63,756 nucleotides of DNA from an uncultured Roseovarius sp. (GTDB taxonomy: Bacteria; Pseudomonadota; Alphaproteobacteria; Rhodobacterales; Rhodobacteraceae): positions 1 to 63,756 of the forward strand of contig NZ_CAJXNN010000020.1 of assembly GCF_913057115.1 (NCBI RefSeq), read 5' to 3'. Within the stretch, counting starts at the first letter, position 1. Each line of letters opens with the position of its first letter. A program made the translations under genes and the position numbers. This document shows, in pieces, positions 1-10,994 of this stretch. The notes beneath the pieces were generated by a model. That model did not search any database. It worked only from the letters and a program-made list of their open reading frames with translations, and was not told the DNA's origin.

Positions 1-79
1 CAGAATCTTTTCAAAAGGCAAAAAAGAGAGCAAAGCCTTCACTGGCAGAATCGGGGCAACCCATGCTAGATATGGCCAA

Positions 80-1930
80 ATGAAGCAGCCTGACCGCAAT
101 ATAAGCGCCCCACGCCTCATCATTCGCCAACTTGACGATGCCGCGATCAACCGCATCGCCGCCGGTGAAGTGGTCGAACGCCCCGCTTCTGCGGTCAAGG
201 AACTGGCGGAAAACGCGCTCGATGCCGGGGCGCGGCGGATTGACGTTTCCTATGCCGACGGCGGCAAAACCCTGATCCGGGTCAGCGACGATGGCTGCGG
301 CATCGCGCCCGAGGATTTGCCACTGGCCCTATCGCGCCACGCCACCTCGAAAATCGACGGCTCGGACCTTCTCAACATCCACACCTTCGGCTTTCGTGGT
401 GAAGCGTTGCCAAGCCTTGGCGCGGTCGGGCGCCTCACGATCACCTCCCGCGCCCAAGACCACGACGCCGCCGAAGTGACCGTCAGCGGCGGCGAGATGA
501 GCGCCGTCAAACCCGCCGCCCTCAACAGCGGCACCATCGTCACTCTGCGCGATCTTTTTTATGCCACACCCGCGCGCCTGAAATTCATGCGAACCGACCG
601 GGCCGAGGCACAGGCGATCACCGATGTGGTCAAGCGCCTCGCCATGGCCGAGCCTTTCGTGGGCTTCACCCTGCGCGATGTCTCGGGCGGCGGCGAAGGG
701 CGCGTGACCTTCCGCGCCGATCCTGAAACCGGCGATCTGTTCGACGCGCTGCATGGCCGCTTGGCCCGTATCTTGGGCGCGGAATTTGCCGAAAACGCCC
801 TGCGCATCGACGCCACCCGCGAAGGCCTGCACATGCGCGGCTACGCCGCCCTGCCCACCTATTCGCGCGGCAGCTCCGTGGCGCAATACCTTTTCGTCAA
901 TGCCCGCCCGGTGCGTGATAAAATGCTCTACGGTGCCCTCCGCGCCGCCTATCACGACTTCCTCAGCCGAGACCGCCATCCAGCGGCCGCACTTTTCATC
1001 GAATGCGATCCCACCTTGGTGGACGTCAATGTGCACCCCGCCAAATCCGAGGTCCGCTTTCGCGATCCCGGCCTTGCCCGCGGCCTCATCGTGTCGGGCC
1101 TGCGCCATGCGCTGGCCGAGGCCGGGCACCGCGCCTCCACCACCGTCGCCGGGGCCACGCTTGGGGCCATGCGCCCCGAACCCACAGGCACGCCGCGCGT
1201 CTATCAGATGGACCGCCCCTCGGCCCAAGCCCGCGCTGCCAGCTATCAGGCCCAAGCGCCGGGGTTCGCCGATATGCAAGCCGAATGGTCCGCGCGGGTT
1301 GAGCCAGAGGTTGTGGAGAACCCCACGCCCGACACCCCGCCACGCGAAGACCTGCCGCTTGGCGCCGCCCGCGCGCAGGTGCATGAAAACTACATCGTCG
1401 CCCAAACCGCCGATGGCATGGTCATCGTCGACCAACACGCAGCACACGAACGTCTGGTCTATGAGAAGCTCAAACGCCAGATGGACGAAAACGGCGTCAC
1501 CTCGCAGGCCCTCCTGATACCCGAAATCGTTGAAATGTCAGACGGCGACGCCGCCCGCCTGCTGGAACTGTCCGACGACCTCGCCCGCCTCGGCCTGCAT
1601 ATCGAAGGCTTCGGCCCCGGCACAATCGCCGTGAGGGAAACCCCGGCGATCCTTGGCCAATGCGATGCACGCGCGCTGGTGCTCGACATCCTCGATGAAC
1701 TGGCCGACCAAGGCGATAGCCTCACCCTACGCGCCCGTATCGAAGCGATCCTGAGCCGCGTCGCCTGCCATGGCTCGATCCGCTCGGGCCGCCGCATGCA
1801 GGCCGAGGAAATGAACGCCCTTTTGCGTGAAATGGAGGCCACCCCCCACTCCGGCCAGTGCAACCATGGCCGCCCCACCTATGTCGAGCTCAAGCTCGCA
1901 GATATCGAAAGGCTCTTCGGTCGCACATGA
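80..1930 (+). CDS. mutL: DNA mismatch repair protein MutL, endonuclease type
   Basis: MutL links mismatch recognition by MutS to strand removal. The 616-residue product has the GHKL ATPase signatures at the N-terminus: [11 protein letters not shown] near 41-51, DDGCGI at 70-75, RHATSK at 86-91 and GFRGEAL at 104-110. The C-terminal half carries [12 protein letters not shown] at 451-462, which fits the DQHAx2Ex4E metal motif of nicking MutLs, plus ACHGSIR and CNHGRP near the end. It is therefore an endonuclease-type MutL, as expected where MutH is absent. The start is the first ATG giving the full N-terminus; no strong Shine-Dalgarno precedes it. The stop overlaps rmuC by ATGA. Confidence 0.97.
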   Translation: MKQPDRNISAPRLIIRQLDDAAINRIAAGEVVERPASAVKELAENALDAGARRIDVSYADGGKTLIRVSDDGCGIAPEDLPLALSRHATSKIDGSDLLNIHTFGFRGEALPSLGAVGRLTITSRAQDHDAAEVTVSGGEMSAVKPAALNSGTIVTLRDLFYATPARLKFMRTDRAEAQAITDVVKRLAMAEPFVGFTLRDVSGGGEGRVTFRADPETGDLFDALHGRLARILGAEFAENALRIDATREGLHMRGYAALPTYSRGSSVAQYLFVNARPVRDKMLYGALRAAYHDFLSRDRHPAAALFIECDPTLVDVNVHPAKSEVRFRDPGLARGLIVSGLRHALAEAGHRASTTVAGATLGAMRPEPTGTPRVYQMDRPSAQARAASYQAQAPGFADMQAEWSARVEPEVVENPTPDTPPREDLPLGAARAQVHENYIVAQTADGMVIVDQHAAHERLVYEKLKRQMDENGVTSQALLIPEIVEMSDGDAARLLELSDDLARLGLHIEGFGPGTIAVRETPAILGQCDARALVLDILDELADQGDSLTLRARIEAILSRVACHGSIRSGRRMQAEEMNALLREMEATPHSGQCNHGRPTYVELKLADIERLFGRT

Positions 1931-3096
1931 TCCAGATCGGCGAAAGCACCTATTCCTTGAGTGATCCGCTTGTCCTGCTTGCCCTTGCGGGCGCGGCGAT
2001 TTTATTACTCATCGTGATCCTGCTGATCATGGCTGTCCGCGCCGCCGGGCGCAGCGCCAACATGACGGCCCCACTTGCCCGGCAAATGGGCGATTTAGGC
2101 CTTCGCGTTCAAAGCCTTAGCGACGGACAACAACAGCTTGCTGGCGGCCTCAACCACGTCTCCGAGGCACAGGCGGCGGCGCAATCCAACATGCTGCAAT
2201 TGATGGAAAAGCGGCTCGCACAGGTCTCGGGCCAGATGAATGAAAACCTGCAAGGCTCCGCCCGACGGACGGCGCAAAGCCTTGGGGAATTGCAACAACG
2301 CCTCACCGCCATCGACAAGGCACAGGAGAACATCACCAAGCTGTCGGGCGATGTGCTGACGCTTCAGGACATCCTCAGCAACAAGCAAACCCGTGGCGCT
2401 TTTGGTGAGATTCAACTGCACGACATCGTGCAAAAGGCGCTGCCCTCGGACAGTTTCACACTCCAACATACGCTATCGAATGGTAAGCGCGCCGACTGCC
2501 TGATCCACCTGCCCAATCCCCCAGGCCCGATCTGCATCGACAGCAAGTTTCCGCTTGAGGCATATGAAGCTCTGCGCAACGCCAGTACCGATTGGGAGGT
2601 GAACGAGGCCGCCAAATTCCTGCGGACCTCCGTGAAAAAACACATCAAGGATATCTCCGAGAAATACATCCTCGACGGCGAAACCGCCGATGGCGCGCTG
2701 ATGTTTCTGCCATCCGAAGCGGTCTATGCCGAACTGCACGCCAACTTCCCCGAACTGGTGCGCGAAGGGTTCAACGCGCGGGTCTGGATCGTGTCACCCA
2801 CGACCTGCATGGCCACCCTCAACACCATGCGCGCCATCCTCAAAGACGCCCGCATGCGCGAACAGGCGGGCGCGATCCGGCGCGAATTGGGCCTGTTGTT
2901 CGCAGACGTCGACCGCCTCGGTACCCGCGTCGAAAACCTCGACCGACATTTCAATCAGGCCGCCAAGGATATCTCCGACATCAAGATTTCCGCCGACAAG
3001 GCCGGTCGCCGCGCCAAGCGGCTGGACAACTTCGATTTCGAAGAACTCGCGCCCGAAACCGAACCGACCATCGTGAAGCTGCCCAAGGGCAATTAA
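1927..3096 (+). CDS. rmuC: DNA recombination protein RmuC
   Basis: RmuC-family proteins limit rearrangements at inverted repeats. The 389-residue product starts with one membrane segment (about residues 14-37), then a long Gln-rich coiled coil, then the conserved nuclease-like core seen as [15 protein letters not shown] and [15 protein letters not shown] chose the ATG inside the mutL stop (ATGA) over an upstream in-frame ATG at 1858, because the family N-terminus begins with the membrane segment and the overlap suggests translational coupling. A mutL-rmuC pair makes a compact genome-stability unit. Confidence 0.93.
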   Translation: MIQIGESTYSLSDPLVLLALAGAAILLLIVILLIMAVRAAGRSANMTAPLARQMGDLGLRVQSLSDGQQQLAGGLNHVSEAQAAAQSNMLQLMEKRLAQVSGQMNENLQGSARRTAQSLGELQQRLTAIDKAQENITKLSGDVLTLQDILSNKQTRGAFGEIQLHDIVQKALPSDSFTLQHTLSNGKRADCLIHLPNPPGPICIDSKFPLEAYEALRNASTDWEVNEAAKFLRTSVKKHIKDISEKYILDGETADGALMFLPSEAVYAELHANFPELVREGFNARVWIVSPTTCMATLNTMRAILKDARMREQAGAIRRELGLLFADVDRLGTRVENLDRHFNQAAKDISDIKISADKAGRRAKRLDNFDFEELAPETEPTIVKLPKGN

Positions 3097-3097
3097 C

Positions 3098-3475
3098 TCA
3101 CATCGTCTCCAGACAATGCCGCCGGAACGCGCGTTTGAGCATATCCAACTCCTCGCGCAACAGGGTCATCTCGGCGCGGATGTCATGGCTCAGGGCCTCG
3201 CCCGCCAGCAGGGAAAAGCTATTCAAAACCTCACTGCTTTTCGCATCCTTGATCAAAAAGGTCTGCACCCCGTCGGCGATCATCTCCGCCGGGACAGGCA
3301 CCCGCACCACCCAAAGGCTCTCCTCGGGTTTCTCGGTCACCTCCACGCCCGGCACGCGTTTCTCAAGATGCGTCACCTCGACCTGTGGCTGCGTATTGCC
3401 CTCGCCCGCACGGGTCAGGACACCCTCCCAGACCCCTTCGAACAGCCGGGTTTTCGTCAATGTGAATTCACTCAT
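3098..3475 (-). CDS. conserved hypothetical protein, 125 aa
   Basis: I do not recognise a domain. The product is soluble, acidic in the middle, has no signal peptide or membrane segment, and ends with a basic amphipathic stretch after a Leu-rich helix (MTLLREELDMLKRAFRRH). It lies 13 bases after the 257-residue gene on the same strand, so the two probably form an operon. Its stop sits one base from the stop of rmuC on the other strand. The coding look and the tight packing on both sides support a real gene. Function unknown. Confidence 0.75.
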   Translation of the reverse strand: MSEFTLTKTRLFEGVWEGVLTRAGEGNTQPQVEVTHLEKRVPGVEVTEKPEESLWVVRVPVPAEMIADGVQTFLIKDAKSSEVLNSFSLLAGEALSHDIRAEMTLLREELDMLKRAFRRHCLETM

Positions 3476-3488
3476 TGCTCATGCTCCG

Positions 3489-4262
3489 TCAAAACTCGGC
3501 TCTGGGGCGGCGGCTGAAGGTCAGGTCACGCAGGACAACCTGGCTCATCTGCGGGTTCTCGAAAATCAGGTCGATCCACGCCCGCTCGATCCGCTTTTCA
3601 TTGAGGTTGGAATAAGCCAGATCGAACTCCACCATGATCTCATCGGAATGCAGCGGCAATTCCCGTACGATCTGTTCGGTGTTCGGCCCATGCTTGATGT
3701 TCAGCCGCGCGAAGATTTCCAGCGGTTTTTCCATCTCGACGATCGTGTCCATGCGAATGAGATGACGGCGGCTCAGCCCCTGCACCGCCTCGGGTGGCAT
3801 ATTCAACACCAAAGACAGAAACGACCCATCGAAATTGAAAACGTCCATCCGCAGACCGAAAGGTGCAAGGTCCGCCTCGCGCAGGTTGCGAAGTTGGCGC
3901 AGGGTCAATTCCGAATGTTGACAGTCGTGAAACAATGTCACTTCGCTGCCCAGCATGGATTTGCTTTGTACCGACGACATGCCCGGCACGGCCAATGGTT
4001 CGCGCCACAGGGCGGGCCGCCATGCCCAATCCGTGCCATGCGGTTTGGAAAACGTGTTGGACCCGATCATCGGCAGCGCCATCCGGCTATCCGCGACCGA
4101 GATCAATTCATTCAACCAATAGCGTAGCTTGCGGGCGCGCGCACGCTCGGAACGCAATTCGCTCATGCGCATGCCGTGAACAGACTGCGCGGCCTTTTTC
4201 CACCGGCGCAGTCCCCGCCGGTCCGAGGCCCATTTCAGTAGCGATTTGCGCGACTGCGGCAT
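3489..4262 (-). CDS. conserved rhodobacteral protein, possibly DUF6478 family
   Basis: The 257-residue product has a basic N-terminal 50 residues rich in Arg and Lys, then a mixed alpha/beta body with no membrane segment. From memory it resembles a family restricted to Rhodobacteraceae that Pfam lists as DUF6478; this is not checked. It heads a two-gene minus-strand unit with the 125-residue gene. Its upstream region (4263-4384) carries two TTAAC words 12 bases apart, which is not the CtrA spacing. Function unknown; no catalytic motif is visible. Confidence 0.75.
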   Translation of the reverse strand: MPQSRKSLLKWASDRRGLRRWKKAAQSVHGMRMSELRSERARARKLRYWLNELISVADSRMALPMIGSNTFSKPHGTDWAWRPALWREPLAVPGMSSVQSKSMLGSEVTLFHDCQHSELTLRQLRNLREADLAPFGLRMDVFNFDGSFLSLVLNMPPEAVQGLSRRHLIRMDTIVEMEKPLEIFARLNIKHGPNTEQIVRELPLHSDEIMVEFDLAYSNLNEKRIERAWIDLIFENPQMSQVVLRDLTFSRRPRAEF

Positions 4263-4384
4263 GCGTGATCCCTGTATTCCGATCTTATCCCTAGCGGATA
4301 AAAGTTAACGCCTCCATAGCATTAACCGGATTCCGGAAACAATCCACCCAAGAAACCCGCAAAGGCCTTTTGTCGTCTCCAAGC

Positions 4385-5014
4385 CTACTCGATCAAGGAG
4401 CGCGAGGAGACCTGAGAAGGCCTCGCTTCCATGCTGGCCTCGCGAAGGGATTCAGCCAAAGTCAAAAGCAGGCGCCGGCCGGCTGGTCCGGTCAAATCAC
4501 TGCCCTTGGGCGCATAAACGGCTAGCCCGACAAGGTGGCCATTGATGACCATGGCCCCGCGCCAATGACGCGGGTCGCCTTCCGGCAATCGGCTCTGGCC
4601 TCCGTCAGATACCCGAACAAGCGCCACACCATCGCCATCCTCAACCGCTGTCACTTCGACAGGCGCAAACGTCGCGGCGAGGTCTGCCGCGCGCGGCTGT
4701 TCCGCCCGGCTACGTTTCGACAAAACGGATATGGTCATGAAGGCAGGTTGCACAGGGGAATAGCCTTCCCCGGTCAAGCTGCTGCAGGATGCCAACGGCG
4801 CAACCGTAGCCGCAGGGCGCCGCGTCACATGCGCCGTATCCACGCAATAGCCATTCGGCGCGCGCACCACGACGTCCCCACCATATAATGGCAATTCACG
4901 AATTGCCTCCGGTTTGTCGCTCTCTGCCTGCAAAAGGCCAAGAGCGCCGATACCACCTTCACTCATACAGGCAGATAGAAAAAACATGGCGACCAACGTG
5001 GTCGCCATGCGCAT
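4385..5014 (-). CDS. small secreted lipoprotein
   Basis: The 209-residue product begins with a short type II signal peptide and a lipobox (LSAC) at about residue 16, so it is likely anchored to a membrane by a lipidated Cys. The rest has no recognised domain. Two further Cys (in the YCVD and ASCSS regions) might form a disulfide. Two ATGs (5014 and 5008) are possible; both keep the signal peptide. A longer reading frame upstream would run into ilvD and lacks a sensible N-terminus. It lies just after ilvD on the same strand, probably as a separate cargo gene. Confidence 0.72.
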   Translation of the reverse strand: MRMATTLVAMFFLSACMSEGGIGALGLLQAESDKPEAIRELPLYGGDVVVRAPNGYCVDTAHVTRRPAATVAPLASCSSLTGEGYSPVQPAFMTISVLSKRSRAEQPRAADLAATFAPVEVTAVEDGDGVALVRVSDGGQSRLPEGDPRHWRGAMVINGHLVGLAVYAPKGSDLTGPAGRRLLLTLAESLREASMEARPSQVSSRSLIE

Positions 5015-5027
5015 CCGCCCTCGAATG

Positions 5028-6785
5028 TCAGAGATCCATGTAGACATGACGCTCGGCCTTGCCGCCGGGATGGGTGACCGCCCCCTTATAGGTCTCGCCC
5101 ACCAGCTTCGCGAACTTCCAGACAGCGCCGGTGGCATAGATCGTCTCGCGCGGGCCAGCCCAGTTTGCCTTGCGCTCGGCAAGCTCCTCATCGGAAAGGT
5201 CCACACTCAATTCCCCGGCAACCGCGTCAATCGTAACCATATCGCCGTTCTTCAACAAAGCGATCGGCCCACCATGTGCGGCTTCCGGGCCAACGTGCCC
5301 CACACAGAAACCCCGCGTCGCGCCCGAGAACCGGCCATCAGTGATCAGGGCCACTTTCTTGCCCATGCCTTGGCCCGACAGCGCGGCGGTGGTCGCCAGC
5401 ATCTCGCGCATCCCCGGCCCACCGGCGGGGCCTTCGTTGCGGATGACGATCACTTCGCCTTCCTCATACCCACGTGCCTTCACGGCCTCAAAGGCCTCTT
5501 CCTCGCATTCGAACACGCGCGCCGGGCCGGTGAACCGCTGGTGCTGCGTCGGGATGCCAGCCACCTTCACGATGGCGCCATCGGGGGCAAGGTTGCCCTT
5601 CAGGCCAACGACACCGCCGGTTTTGGTCAAGGGCTGTTCGATGGGGTAGATCACCTTGCCATCCGCCTCACGGTCGATCAGGTCCAATTCCTCACCGATG
5701 CTGCGGCCCGAGGCGGTCACGCAATCCTCATGGATCAGGCCCGCCTTGCGCAACTCCTTCATCACCACGGGGATACCGCCCGCCTCGTACAAATCCTTGG
5801 CCACATAGGTGCCGCCGGGCTTGAGATCGACGAAATAGGGCGTCTCGCGGAAGATGTCGCAGACATCGCCAAGATAAAACTCGATCCCCGCCTCATGGGC
5901 AATCGCCGGAAGGTGCAGCCCCGCATTGGTCGACCCACCGGTGCAGGCCACAACGCGCGCCGCGTTCTCAAGGCTCTTGCGGGTGACAACGTCACGCGCC
6001 CGGATGTTTTTCTCCAAAAGCTGCATCACGGCCCGGCCCGAGGCCTCGCCATACTGGTCGCGGCTTTCATAAGGCGCGGGCATACCCGAGGAGTTCATCA
6101 GGGCAAGGCCAATCGCCTCGCTCACGCAAGCCATGGTATTCGCGGTAAACTGCCCGCCACAGGCCCCGGCCGAGGGGCAGGCCACACGCTCAAGCACATC
6201 CAGGGCCTTGTCTGACAACTCACCGTTCTGGTGCCGGCCCACGGCCTCGAACATATCCTGTACCGTCAGGTCACGGGTGCGGAAATCTTCCGGAATCTCG
6301 TCAATCTGCGGCGCTTTGCCGGGCAGGATCGAGCCACCGTAAACAAAGACCGACGGCACATTCAGGCGCACCATGGCCATCATCATGCCGGGCAGGGATT
6401 TGTCACAGCCCGCCAACCCCACAAGCGCGTCATAGCAATGGCCGCGCATGGTCAGCTCCACCGTGTCGGCAATCGCCTCACGGCTGGCAAGGCTCGAACG
6501 CATCCCCTCGTGGCCCATGGCGATCCCGTCGGTTACGGTGATCGTGGTGAATTCGCGTGGGGAGCCATGCGCCTCTTTCACACCGCCCTTCACCGCCTGC
6601 GCCTGACGGTTCAGCGCGATGTTACACGGCGCCGCCTCGTTCCAGCAGGTCGCGACACCCACCAAGGGCTGGTGAATCTCTTCCTCGGTCATGCCCATCG
6701 CATAGTAATAAGACCGATGCGGCGCACGCGCCGGGCCTTCGGTCACATAACGGCTGGGCAGCTTGGATTTGTCGAATTTGGTCAT
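5028..6785 (-). CDS. ilvD: dihydroxy-acid dehydratase IlvD
   Basis: IlvD dehydrates 2,3-dihydroxy-isovalerate and -methylvalerate in branched-chain amino acid synthesis and needs an Fe-S cluster. In 585 residues the cluster Cys appear at AAPCN (C54), GLAGCDKS (C127) and CPSAGACGG (about C200). The C-terminal ilvD/edd core shows [20 protein letters not shown]. The start ATG at 6785 follows a GGGGAGG Shine-Dalgarno at about 7 bases; an upstream ATG at 6806 lacks one. It precedes the lipoprotein gene by 13 bases. Confidence 0.97.
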   Translation of the reverse strand: MTKFDKSKLPSRYVTEGPARAPHRSYYYAMGMTEEEIHQPLVGVATCWNEAAPCNIALNRQAQAVKGGVKEAHGSPREFTTITVTDGIAMGHEGMRSSLASREAIADTVELTMRGHCYDALVGLAGCDKSLPGMMMAMVRLNVPSVFVYGGSILPGKAPQIDEIPEDFRTRDLTVQDMFEAVGRHQNGELSDKALDVLERVACPSAGACGGQFTANTMACVSEAIGLALMNSSGMPAPYESRDQYGEASGRAVMQLLEKNIRARDVVTRKSLENAARVVACTGGSTNAGLHLPAIAHEAGIEFYLGDVCDIFRETPYFVDLKPGGTYVAKDLYEAGGIPVVMKELRKAGLIHEDCVTASGRSIGEELDLIDREADGKVIYPIEQPLTKTGGVVGLKGNLAPDGAIVKVAGIPTQHQRFTGPARVFECEEEAFEAVKARGYEEGEVIVIRNEGPAGGPGMREMLATTAALSGQGMGKKVALITDGRFSGATRGFCVGHVGPEAAHGGPIALLKNGDMVTIDAVAGELSVDLSDEELAERKANWAGPRETIYATGAVWKFAKLVGETYKGAVTHPGGKAERHVYMDL

Positions 6786-6929
6786 GATGGGCCTCCCCGG
6801 AAACATTCACCCCTTGGAATAGGCGAGCGGCGGGGCGGACACAAGCCACGCCCGCGCGACCAAACAGGTTTTTCGCATATCCCACAGGTTCCGATTGCAG
6901 TGTTCCGGCCCCACCCCTAGCTATGAGGC

Positions 6930-7817
6930 ATGAGATACGACGCACATGAACGGCTTGTGGCTCCGGCCCGCGCGACCGCTCAACCGCTGCTCTTGCTGGT
7001 TGGGCTGGTCATGACGGCACTGGTATTCATGGCCCTCAATCTCGGCTATTCGGTTGTCCACAGCACCCTCATCGGACCCGAGGCATGGGAAAGGCTCGCA
7101 CTGGAACTGGCCGATGGAAGCTCACCGCGTGCGGTGCTGATCAACCTGTTTCTCTTCGCCATGCTTATCGTCGCGCTTTCAGCCACGCTGCGCGCCCTGC
7201 ACAACCGGGGCCTGCTTTCGGTCATTGGCCCGCCCGCACTCGCCATGCGCCAGTTCCGCCAAGTTGGCCTCGCCGTGCTCGCCCTCTATGCCCTTCTCAG
7301 CCTCCTGCCTTCCGGCGAAACGCTGGCTCCAACAGCCAACCTCGCGCCCGGCAAATGGCTGATGTTGCTCCCCCTCGCACTGCTTGCGCTCTTGATCCAA
7401 ACCGGGGCCGAAGAACTGGTGTTTCGCGGCTACCTGCAATCGCAAATCGCCGCACGGTTTTCACACCCCGTGGTCTGGCTTTTCATTCCCTCGGCGGTGT
7501 TCGCCTCGCTGCATTTCGACCCCTCGATGCACGGCGCCAACACCTGGCTCGTGGTCGGCTGGGCCGGGCTTTTCGGGCTTGCCGCCGCCGATCTTACGGC
7601 ACGTGCCGGCACGCTCGGCCCGGCCATCGCGCTGCATCTCATCAACAACTTCAGCGCCATCGTTCTGGTCGCACCCGAAGGAAATTTCGACGGTCTTGCC
7701 CTTTATACCTACCCATTCTCTCTCGATGACAGCAGTGCCATATGGGCCTGGGCGCCTGTCGATATCATGACACTGTTTTGCAGTTGGCTCGTGGCCCGCC
7801 TCGCCTTGCGTCGCTGA
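6930..7817 (+). CDS. CPBP family intramembrane protease (Rce1-like)
   Basis: The 295-residue multi-span membrane protein carries the three CPBP/Abi signatures: EELVFRGYLQ (E161, E162, R166), FASLH at 191-195 and HLINN at 236-240. In the eukaryotic Rce1 relatives these residues form a membrane-buried glutamyl protease site, and all are intact here. Bacterial members are often linked to bacteriocin immunity or have unknown substrates; no bacteriocin gene is adjacent. It stands alone, divergent from ilvD and 60 bases before accD. Confidence 0.9.
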   Translation: MRYDAHERLVAPARATAQPLLLLVGLVMTALVFMALNLGYSVVHSTLIGPEAWERLALELADGSSPRAVLINLFLFAMLIVALSATLRALHNRGLLSVIGPPALAMRQFRQVGLAVLALYALLSLLPSGETLAPTANLAPGKWLMLLPLALLALLIQTGAEELVFRGYLQSQIAARFSHPVVWLFIPSAVFASLHFDPSMHGANTWLVVGWAGLFGLAAADLTARAGTLGPAIALHLINNFSAIVLVAPEGNFDGLALYTYPFSLDDSSAIWAWAPVDIMTLFCSWLVARLALRR

Positions 7818-7877
7818 TTGCAATTCCCGCCGCGTCACCTTATTTCGGGGCAGGCAACAATCAGGGACCAAAGCGGC

Positions 7878-8822
7878 ATGAACTGGATCACCAACTACGT
7901 GCGCCCACGCATCAACTCGATCTTCTCGCGCCGCGAGATGCCCGAGAACCTTTGGTCCAAATGCGATGACTGCGGCACCATGCTGTTTCACCGCGAACTC
8001 AGCCAAAATCTGAACGTCTGCACCAACTGCGGGCATCACATGGCGATCACTCCGCGGGAACGCTTTACCGCCCTCTTCGACGGCGGCACATTCGCCGAGG
8101 TCAAAGTGCCCGCGCCCACGGCCGACCCGCTGCATTTCCGGGATCAGAAAAAATACCCCGACCGCATGAAAGCCGCGCAAAAATCCACCGGCGAGAAAGA
8201 GGCCATGCTCGTGGCCACCGGCGAAATGGGCCGCACCCCCATCGTCGCCGCCGCACAGGATTTCTCGTTCATGGGCGGCTCCATGGGCATGTATGTGGGC
8301 AATGCCATCATCGCCGCCGCCGAAGAGGCGGTGAAACTCAAACGCCCGCTTGTCCTGTTTTCCGCCGCCGGCGGTGCCCGCATGCAAGAGGGCATCCTCA
8401 GCCTGATGCAAATGCCCCGCACCACCGTAGCCATCCAGATGCTCAAAGAAGCGGGCCTGCCCTACATCGTCGTGCTCACCCACCCCACCACCGGCGGTGT
8501 CACGGCCTCTTACGCAATGCTGGGCGATGTGCATATCGCCGAACCCAATGCCCTGATCTGCTTCGCCGGGCCGCGCGTGATCGAACAAACCATTCGCGAA
8601 AAGCTGCCCGAAGGCTTCCAACGCGCCGAGTATCTGCTGGATCACGGCATGCTCGACCGCGTGACCCCGCGCACCGAAATGCGCAATGAATTGATCACCA
8701 TCACCCGCATGCTGATGGGCATGCCACCCGCTGTGCGCGGTGACCTGCCCGCGCCCGACCCGTCAGAACTGGCCGAGGCAGGCAAGACCGACGCCTCCAA
8801 AGAAGACAGCAAGCCGGAATGA
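7878..8822 (+). CDS. accD: acetyl-CoA carboxylase carboxyltransferase beta subunit
   Basis: AccD with AccA moves the carboxyl group from biotin to acetyl-CoA, making malonyl-CoA for fatty acid synthesis. The 314-residue product has the N-terminal zinc finger (C29, C32, C48, C51: CDDC and CTNC) and the crotonase-like body with [12 protein letters not shown] and [12 protein letters not shown]. The ATG at 7878 is chosen because the family begins MNWI; the frame is open to 7818 but without homologous sequence. The accD-folC order is a widely conserved pair, coupled here by ATGA. Confidence 0.97.
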   Translation: MNWITNYVRPRINSIFSRREMPENLWSKCDDCGTMLFHRELSQNLNVCTNCGHHMAITPRERFTALFDGGTFAEVKVPAPTADPLHFRDQKKYPDRMKAAQKSTGEKEAMLVATGEMGRTPIVAAAQDFSFMGGSMGMYVGNAIIAAAEEAVKLKRPLVLFSAAGGARMQEGILSLMQMPRTTVAIQMLKEAGLPYIVVLTHPTTGGVTASYAMLGDVHIAEPNALICFAGPRVIEQTIREKLPEGFQRAEYLLDHGMLDRVTPRTEMRNELITITRMLMGMPPAVRGDLPAPDPSELAEAGKTDASKEDSKPE

Positions 8823-10093
8823 GCGGGCCAACATCGGACATCATCCTTGACCGGATGATGTCGCTCCACCCTAAAATCATCGACCTCACGCTCGATCGCG
8901 TCTGGCGGCTTCTTGAGGCATTGGGCAACCCGCAAGACGCCCTGCCGCCGGTGATCCATATCGCCGGCACCAACGGCAAGGGCAGCACCCAAGCGATGAT
9001 CCGCGCCGGGCTTGAGGCGGCGGGCAAATCGGTCCACGCCTATACCTCACCGCACCTCGCACGCTTTCACGAACGTATCCGGCTGGCCGGTGAACTGATC
9101 TCGGAACCCGACCTGACCGCCGTCCTCGATGAATGCTATGCCGCCAACAACGGCGATGACATCACCTATTTCGAGATCACCACCTGCGCCGCGCTCCTCG
9201 CCATGAGCCGCGTGAGCGCGGATTACACCCTGCTCGAAGTTGGCCTTGGCGGGCGGCTCGACGCCACCAACGTCGTGGCCAATCCCGCCCTCACCATGAT
9301 CACGCCCGTGTCCATGGACCACGAACAATTCTTGGGCAACACGCTGCCCAAGATTGCAGGCGAAAAGGCCGGGATCATCAAGCGCGGCGTCCCCTGCATC
9401 GTCGGCCCGCAAGAGGACGAGGCTATGGAGGTGATCGAGCAAACCGCCCGCCGCCTCGGTGCGCCAGTTTTCGCATATGGCCAGCACTGGCATGTCACAC
9501 AGGAAAGGGGCCGCCTGATCTATCAGGATGAAACCGGTCTGCGCGACTTGCCGCTGCCCAACCTGCCCGGTGACCACCAAATCCAGAACGCAGGCGCAGC
9601 CATCGCCGCCCTGCGGTATCTTGAGATGGGCGATACCGCCGTCGAAGGGGCCGTCACCTCCGCCCAATGGCCCGCCCGTATGCAACGCCTAGCCACGGGC
9701 CCGCTGATCGAGGCCGCCCCGCAGGCCGAGCTTTGGCTGGATGGCGGCCACAACGCCGCCGCGGGTCAGGCGCTTGGCCGCCTGCTGGCCTCGCTGCCCA
9801 AACGCCCCACGCACCTGATCTGCGGGATGCTCAACACCAAGGACATCTCGGGTTACCTCGCCCCGCTCGCGGAACAGGCCGACAGCCTGACGGCCATTTC
9901 CATCCCCGGAGAGGCCAATACCCTGCCCGCCGAGGATACCGCCAAGGCCGCCCGCGCCGTTGGCCTGCCAGCACAAACCGCCAACACGGCGCTCGAGGCG
10001 ATCACGGCGATCACCGCCGAAACACCCGCAGCGCGGGTGCTTATCTGCGGCTCACTCTATCTCGCCGGGGCGATCTTGCGAGAAAACGGATAA
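8819..10093 (+). CDS. folC: bifunctional folylpolyglutamate/dihydrofolate synthase
   Basis: FolC adds glutamate to dihydropteroate or folate, the last steps of folate synthesis and retention. The 424-residue product shows the Mur-ligase type P-loop GTNGKGST at about 50-57, the YTSPHL folate motif and [12 protein letters not shown]. Its start overlaps the accD stop (ATGA), so the two are co-translated. A nested inverted repeat lies 27 bases after the stop and may end or process the transcript. Confidence 0.96.
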   Translation: MSGPTSDIILDRMMSLHPKIIDLTLDRVWRLLEALGNPQDALPPVIHIAGTNGKGSTQAMIRAGLEAAGKSVHAYTSPHLARFHERIRLAGELISEPDLTAVLDECYAANNGDDITYFEITTCAALLAMSRVSADYTLLEVGLGGRLDATNVVANPALTMITPVSMDHEQFLGNTLPKIAGEKAGIIKRGVPCIVGPQEDEAMEVIEQTARRLGAPVFAYGQHWHVTQERGRLIYQDETGLRDLPLPNLPGDHQIQNAGAAIAALRYLEMGDTAVEGAVTSAQWPARMQRLATGPLIEAAPQAELWLDGGHNAAAGQALGRLLASLPKRPTHLICGMLNTKDISGYLAPLAEQADSLTAISIPGEANTLPAEDTAKAARAVGLPAQTANTALEAITAITAETPAARVLICGSLYLAGAILRENG

Positions 10094-10119
10094 TCGCCCT
10101 TTTGCCAAACCCTTGAAAC

Positions 10120-10177
10120 GATTCGGAAAACTCTCATGCCCTTAAAAAACAGGGGCAAAAGCGGTGTTTTCCGAATC
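10120..10177. repeat. nested 12-bp inverted repeat after folC
   Basis: Arms GATTCGGAAAAC (10120-10131) and GTTTTCCGAATC (10166-10177) are perfect reverse complements separated by 34 bases. The spacer holds a second inverted repeat, TGCCC at 10137-10141 and GGGCA at 10153-10157. No T-tract follows on the plus strand. It may be a folC terminator-like structure or an operator for the LysM gene, whose best promoter match starts 9 bases further on. Confidence 0.7.
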
Positions 10178-10185
10178 ACTCTATA

Positions 10186-10215
10186 TTGACGGGTTTGCCA
10201 TTATTCGCCTATATC
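10186..10215 (+). promoter_or_regulatory. candidate sigma-70 type promoter for the LysM gene
   Basis: TTGACG (10186-10191) and TATATC (10210-10215) are separated by 18 bases, a good match to alphaproteobacterial housekeeping promoters. It would give a 5' leader of about 145 bases before the ATG at 10368. The inverted repeat at 10120-10177 lies directly upstream. Confidence 0.4.
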
Positions 10216-10367
10216 TTGAGTAATCATCTATAGCTTGTTGTCACATCGGGCAGTAATTCAGGTGTGTCAGGAGAAAACGCCGCAACGAAAACCGCACCGG
10301 TTTGCCATGCCACCCGCGGCGCCAACAACACCTCCGGCACCTGTTCGAATGTAAGGGCCATTGTCGC

Positions 10368-10964
10368 ATGATCCGTATTGTCTTGATTTCCGCCGGGTTC
10401 ATTAGCATCACCGTGGCACTCATCCTGATGCAGCCATCGACTCCGCGTCACGCCGCGAATGAGCCAGAGGCGGCACAGCACGACCCGGCTGTCACGCGAC
10501 AAGACACCGATTTCGAGACCCTCACAGCTCTCGACATCACCACAGACCCGGGCACGGAAAAGATTGCACCTGAAGTTCCTGACACGGTCGCGCCAAAGGT
10601 CACGGATGACAGGCATCTCGAAACCATGATCCTTGGTGCCCTCAAGCAAGGCCAATCCGAGGAGTACATCGGCGCGCTGGTGAACGACGCCGCCGACAAG
10701 GGCAAGGTAAATCTCCCCGAAAGCCTGATTACCTCCGATGGCCGCGTGGATACGTCGGCCCTGCTCGCGACCCTCTCGCAACCGGTCGACCCCGGGCATT
10801 ACACGCACACCGTCGCACCGGGCGATACTCTGGCCTCAATTTCCTACCGCTACTATGGCCGGACCGAGCATGGCACCGCGATTCTGGCCGCCAATACCGA
10901 TACGCTTCCGACTGAAAGTCATCTGCGCGTCGGCCAGACGCTCGTTATCCCGAAACTCCAATAG
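10368..10964 (+). CDS. membrane-anchored LysM domain protein
   Basis: The 198-residue product has an uncleaved or signal-like membrane segment at residues 3-20, a low-complexity acidic/Thr-rich stretch to about 70, and a C-terminal LysM domain (about 146-196) recognisable by YTHTVAPGDTLASISYRYYG and HLRVGQTLVIP. LysM binds peptidoglycan, so the protein probably sits in the inner membrane reaching the cell wall. ATG 10368 is chosen because it starts the membrane segment; the open frame upstream has no homology-like sequence. It is monocistronic, followed by a terminator. Confidence 0.85.
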   Translation: MIRIVLISAGFISITVALILMQPSTPRHAANEPEAAQHDPAVTRQDTDFETLTALDITTDPGTEKIAPEVPDTVAPKVTDDRHLETMILGALKQGQSEEYIGALVNDAADKGKVNLPESLITSDGRVDTSALLATLSQPVDPGHYTHTVAPGDTLASISYRYYGRTEHGTAILAANTDTLPTESHLRVGQTLVIPKLQ

Positions 10965-10994
10965 AAATTCCAGTCAACTGGCAGGAGTGAATGA

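Noticed and set aside
4300..4335. CtrA box (TTAAC pair) upstream of the 257-residue gene
   Set aside because: The two TTAAC words are 12 bases apart, whereas CtrA sites have a 7-base gap.
6930..7817. Bacteriocin immunity locus
   Set aside because: The CPBP protease has no small leader-peptide gene or ABC exporter beside it.
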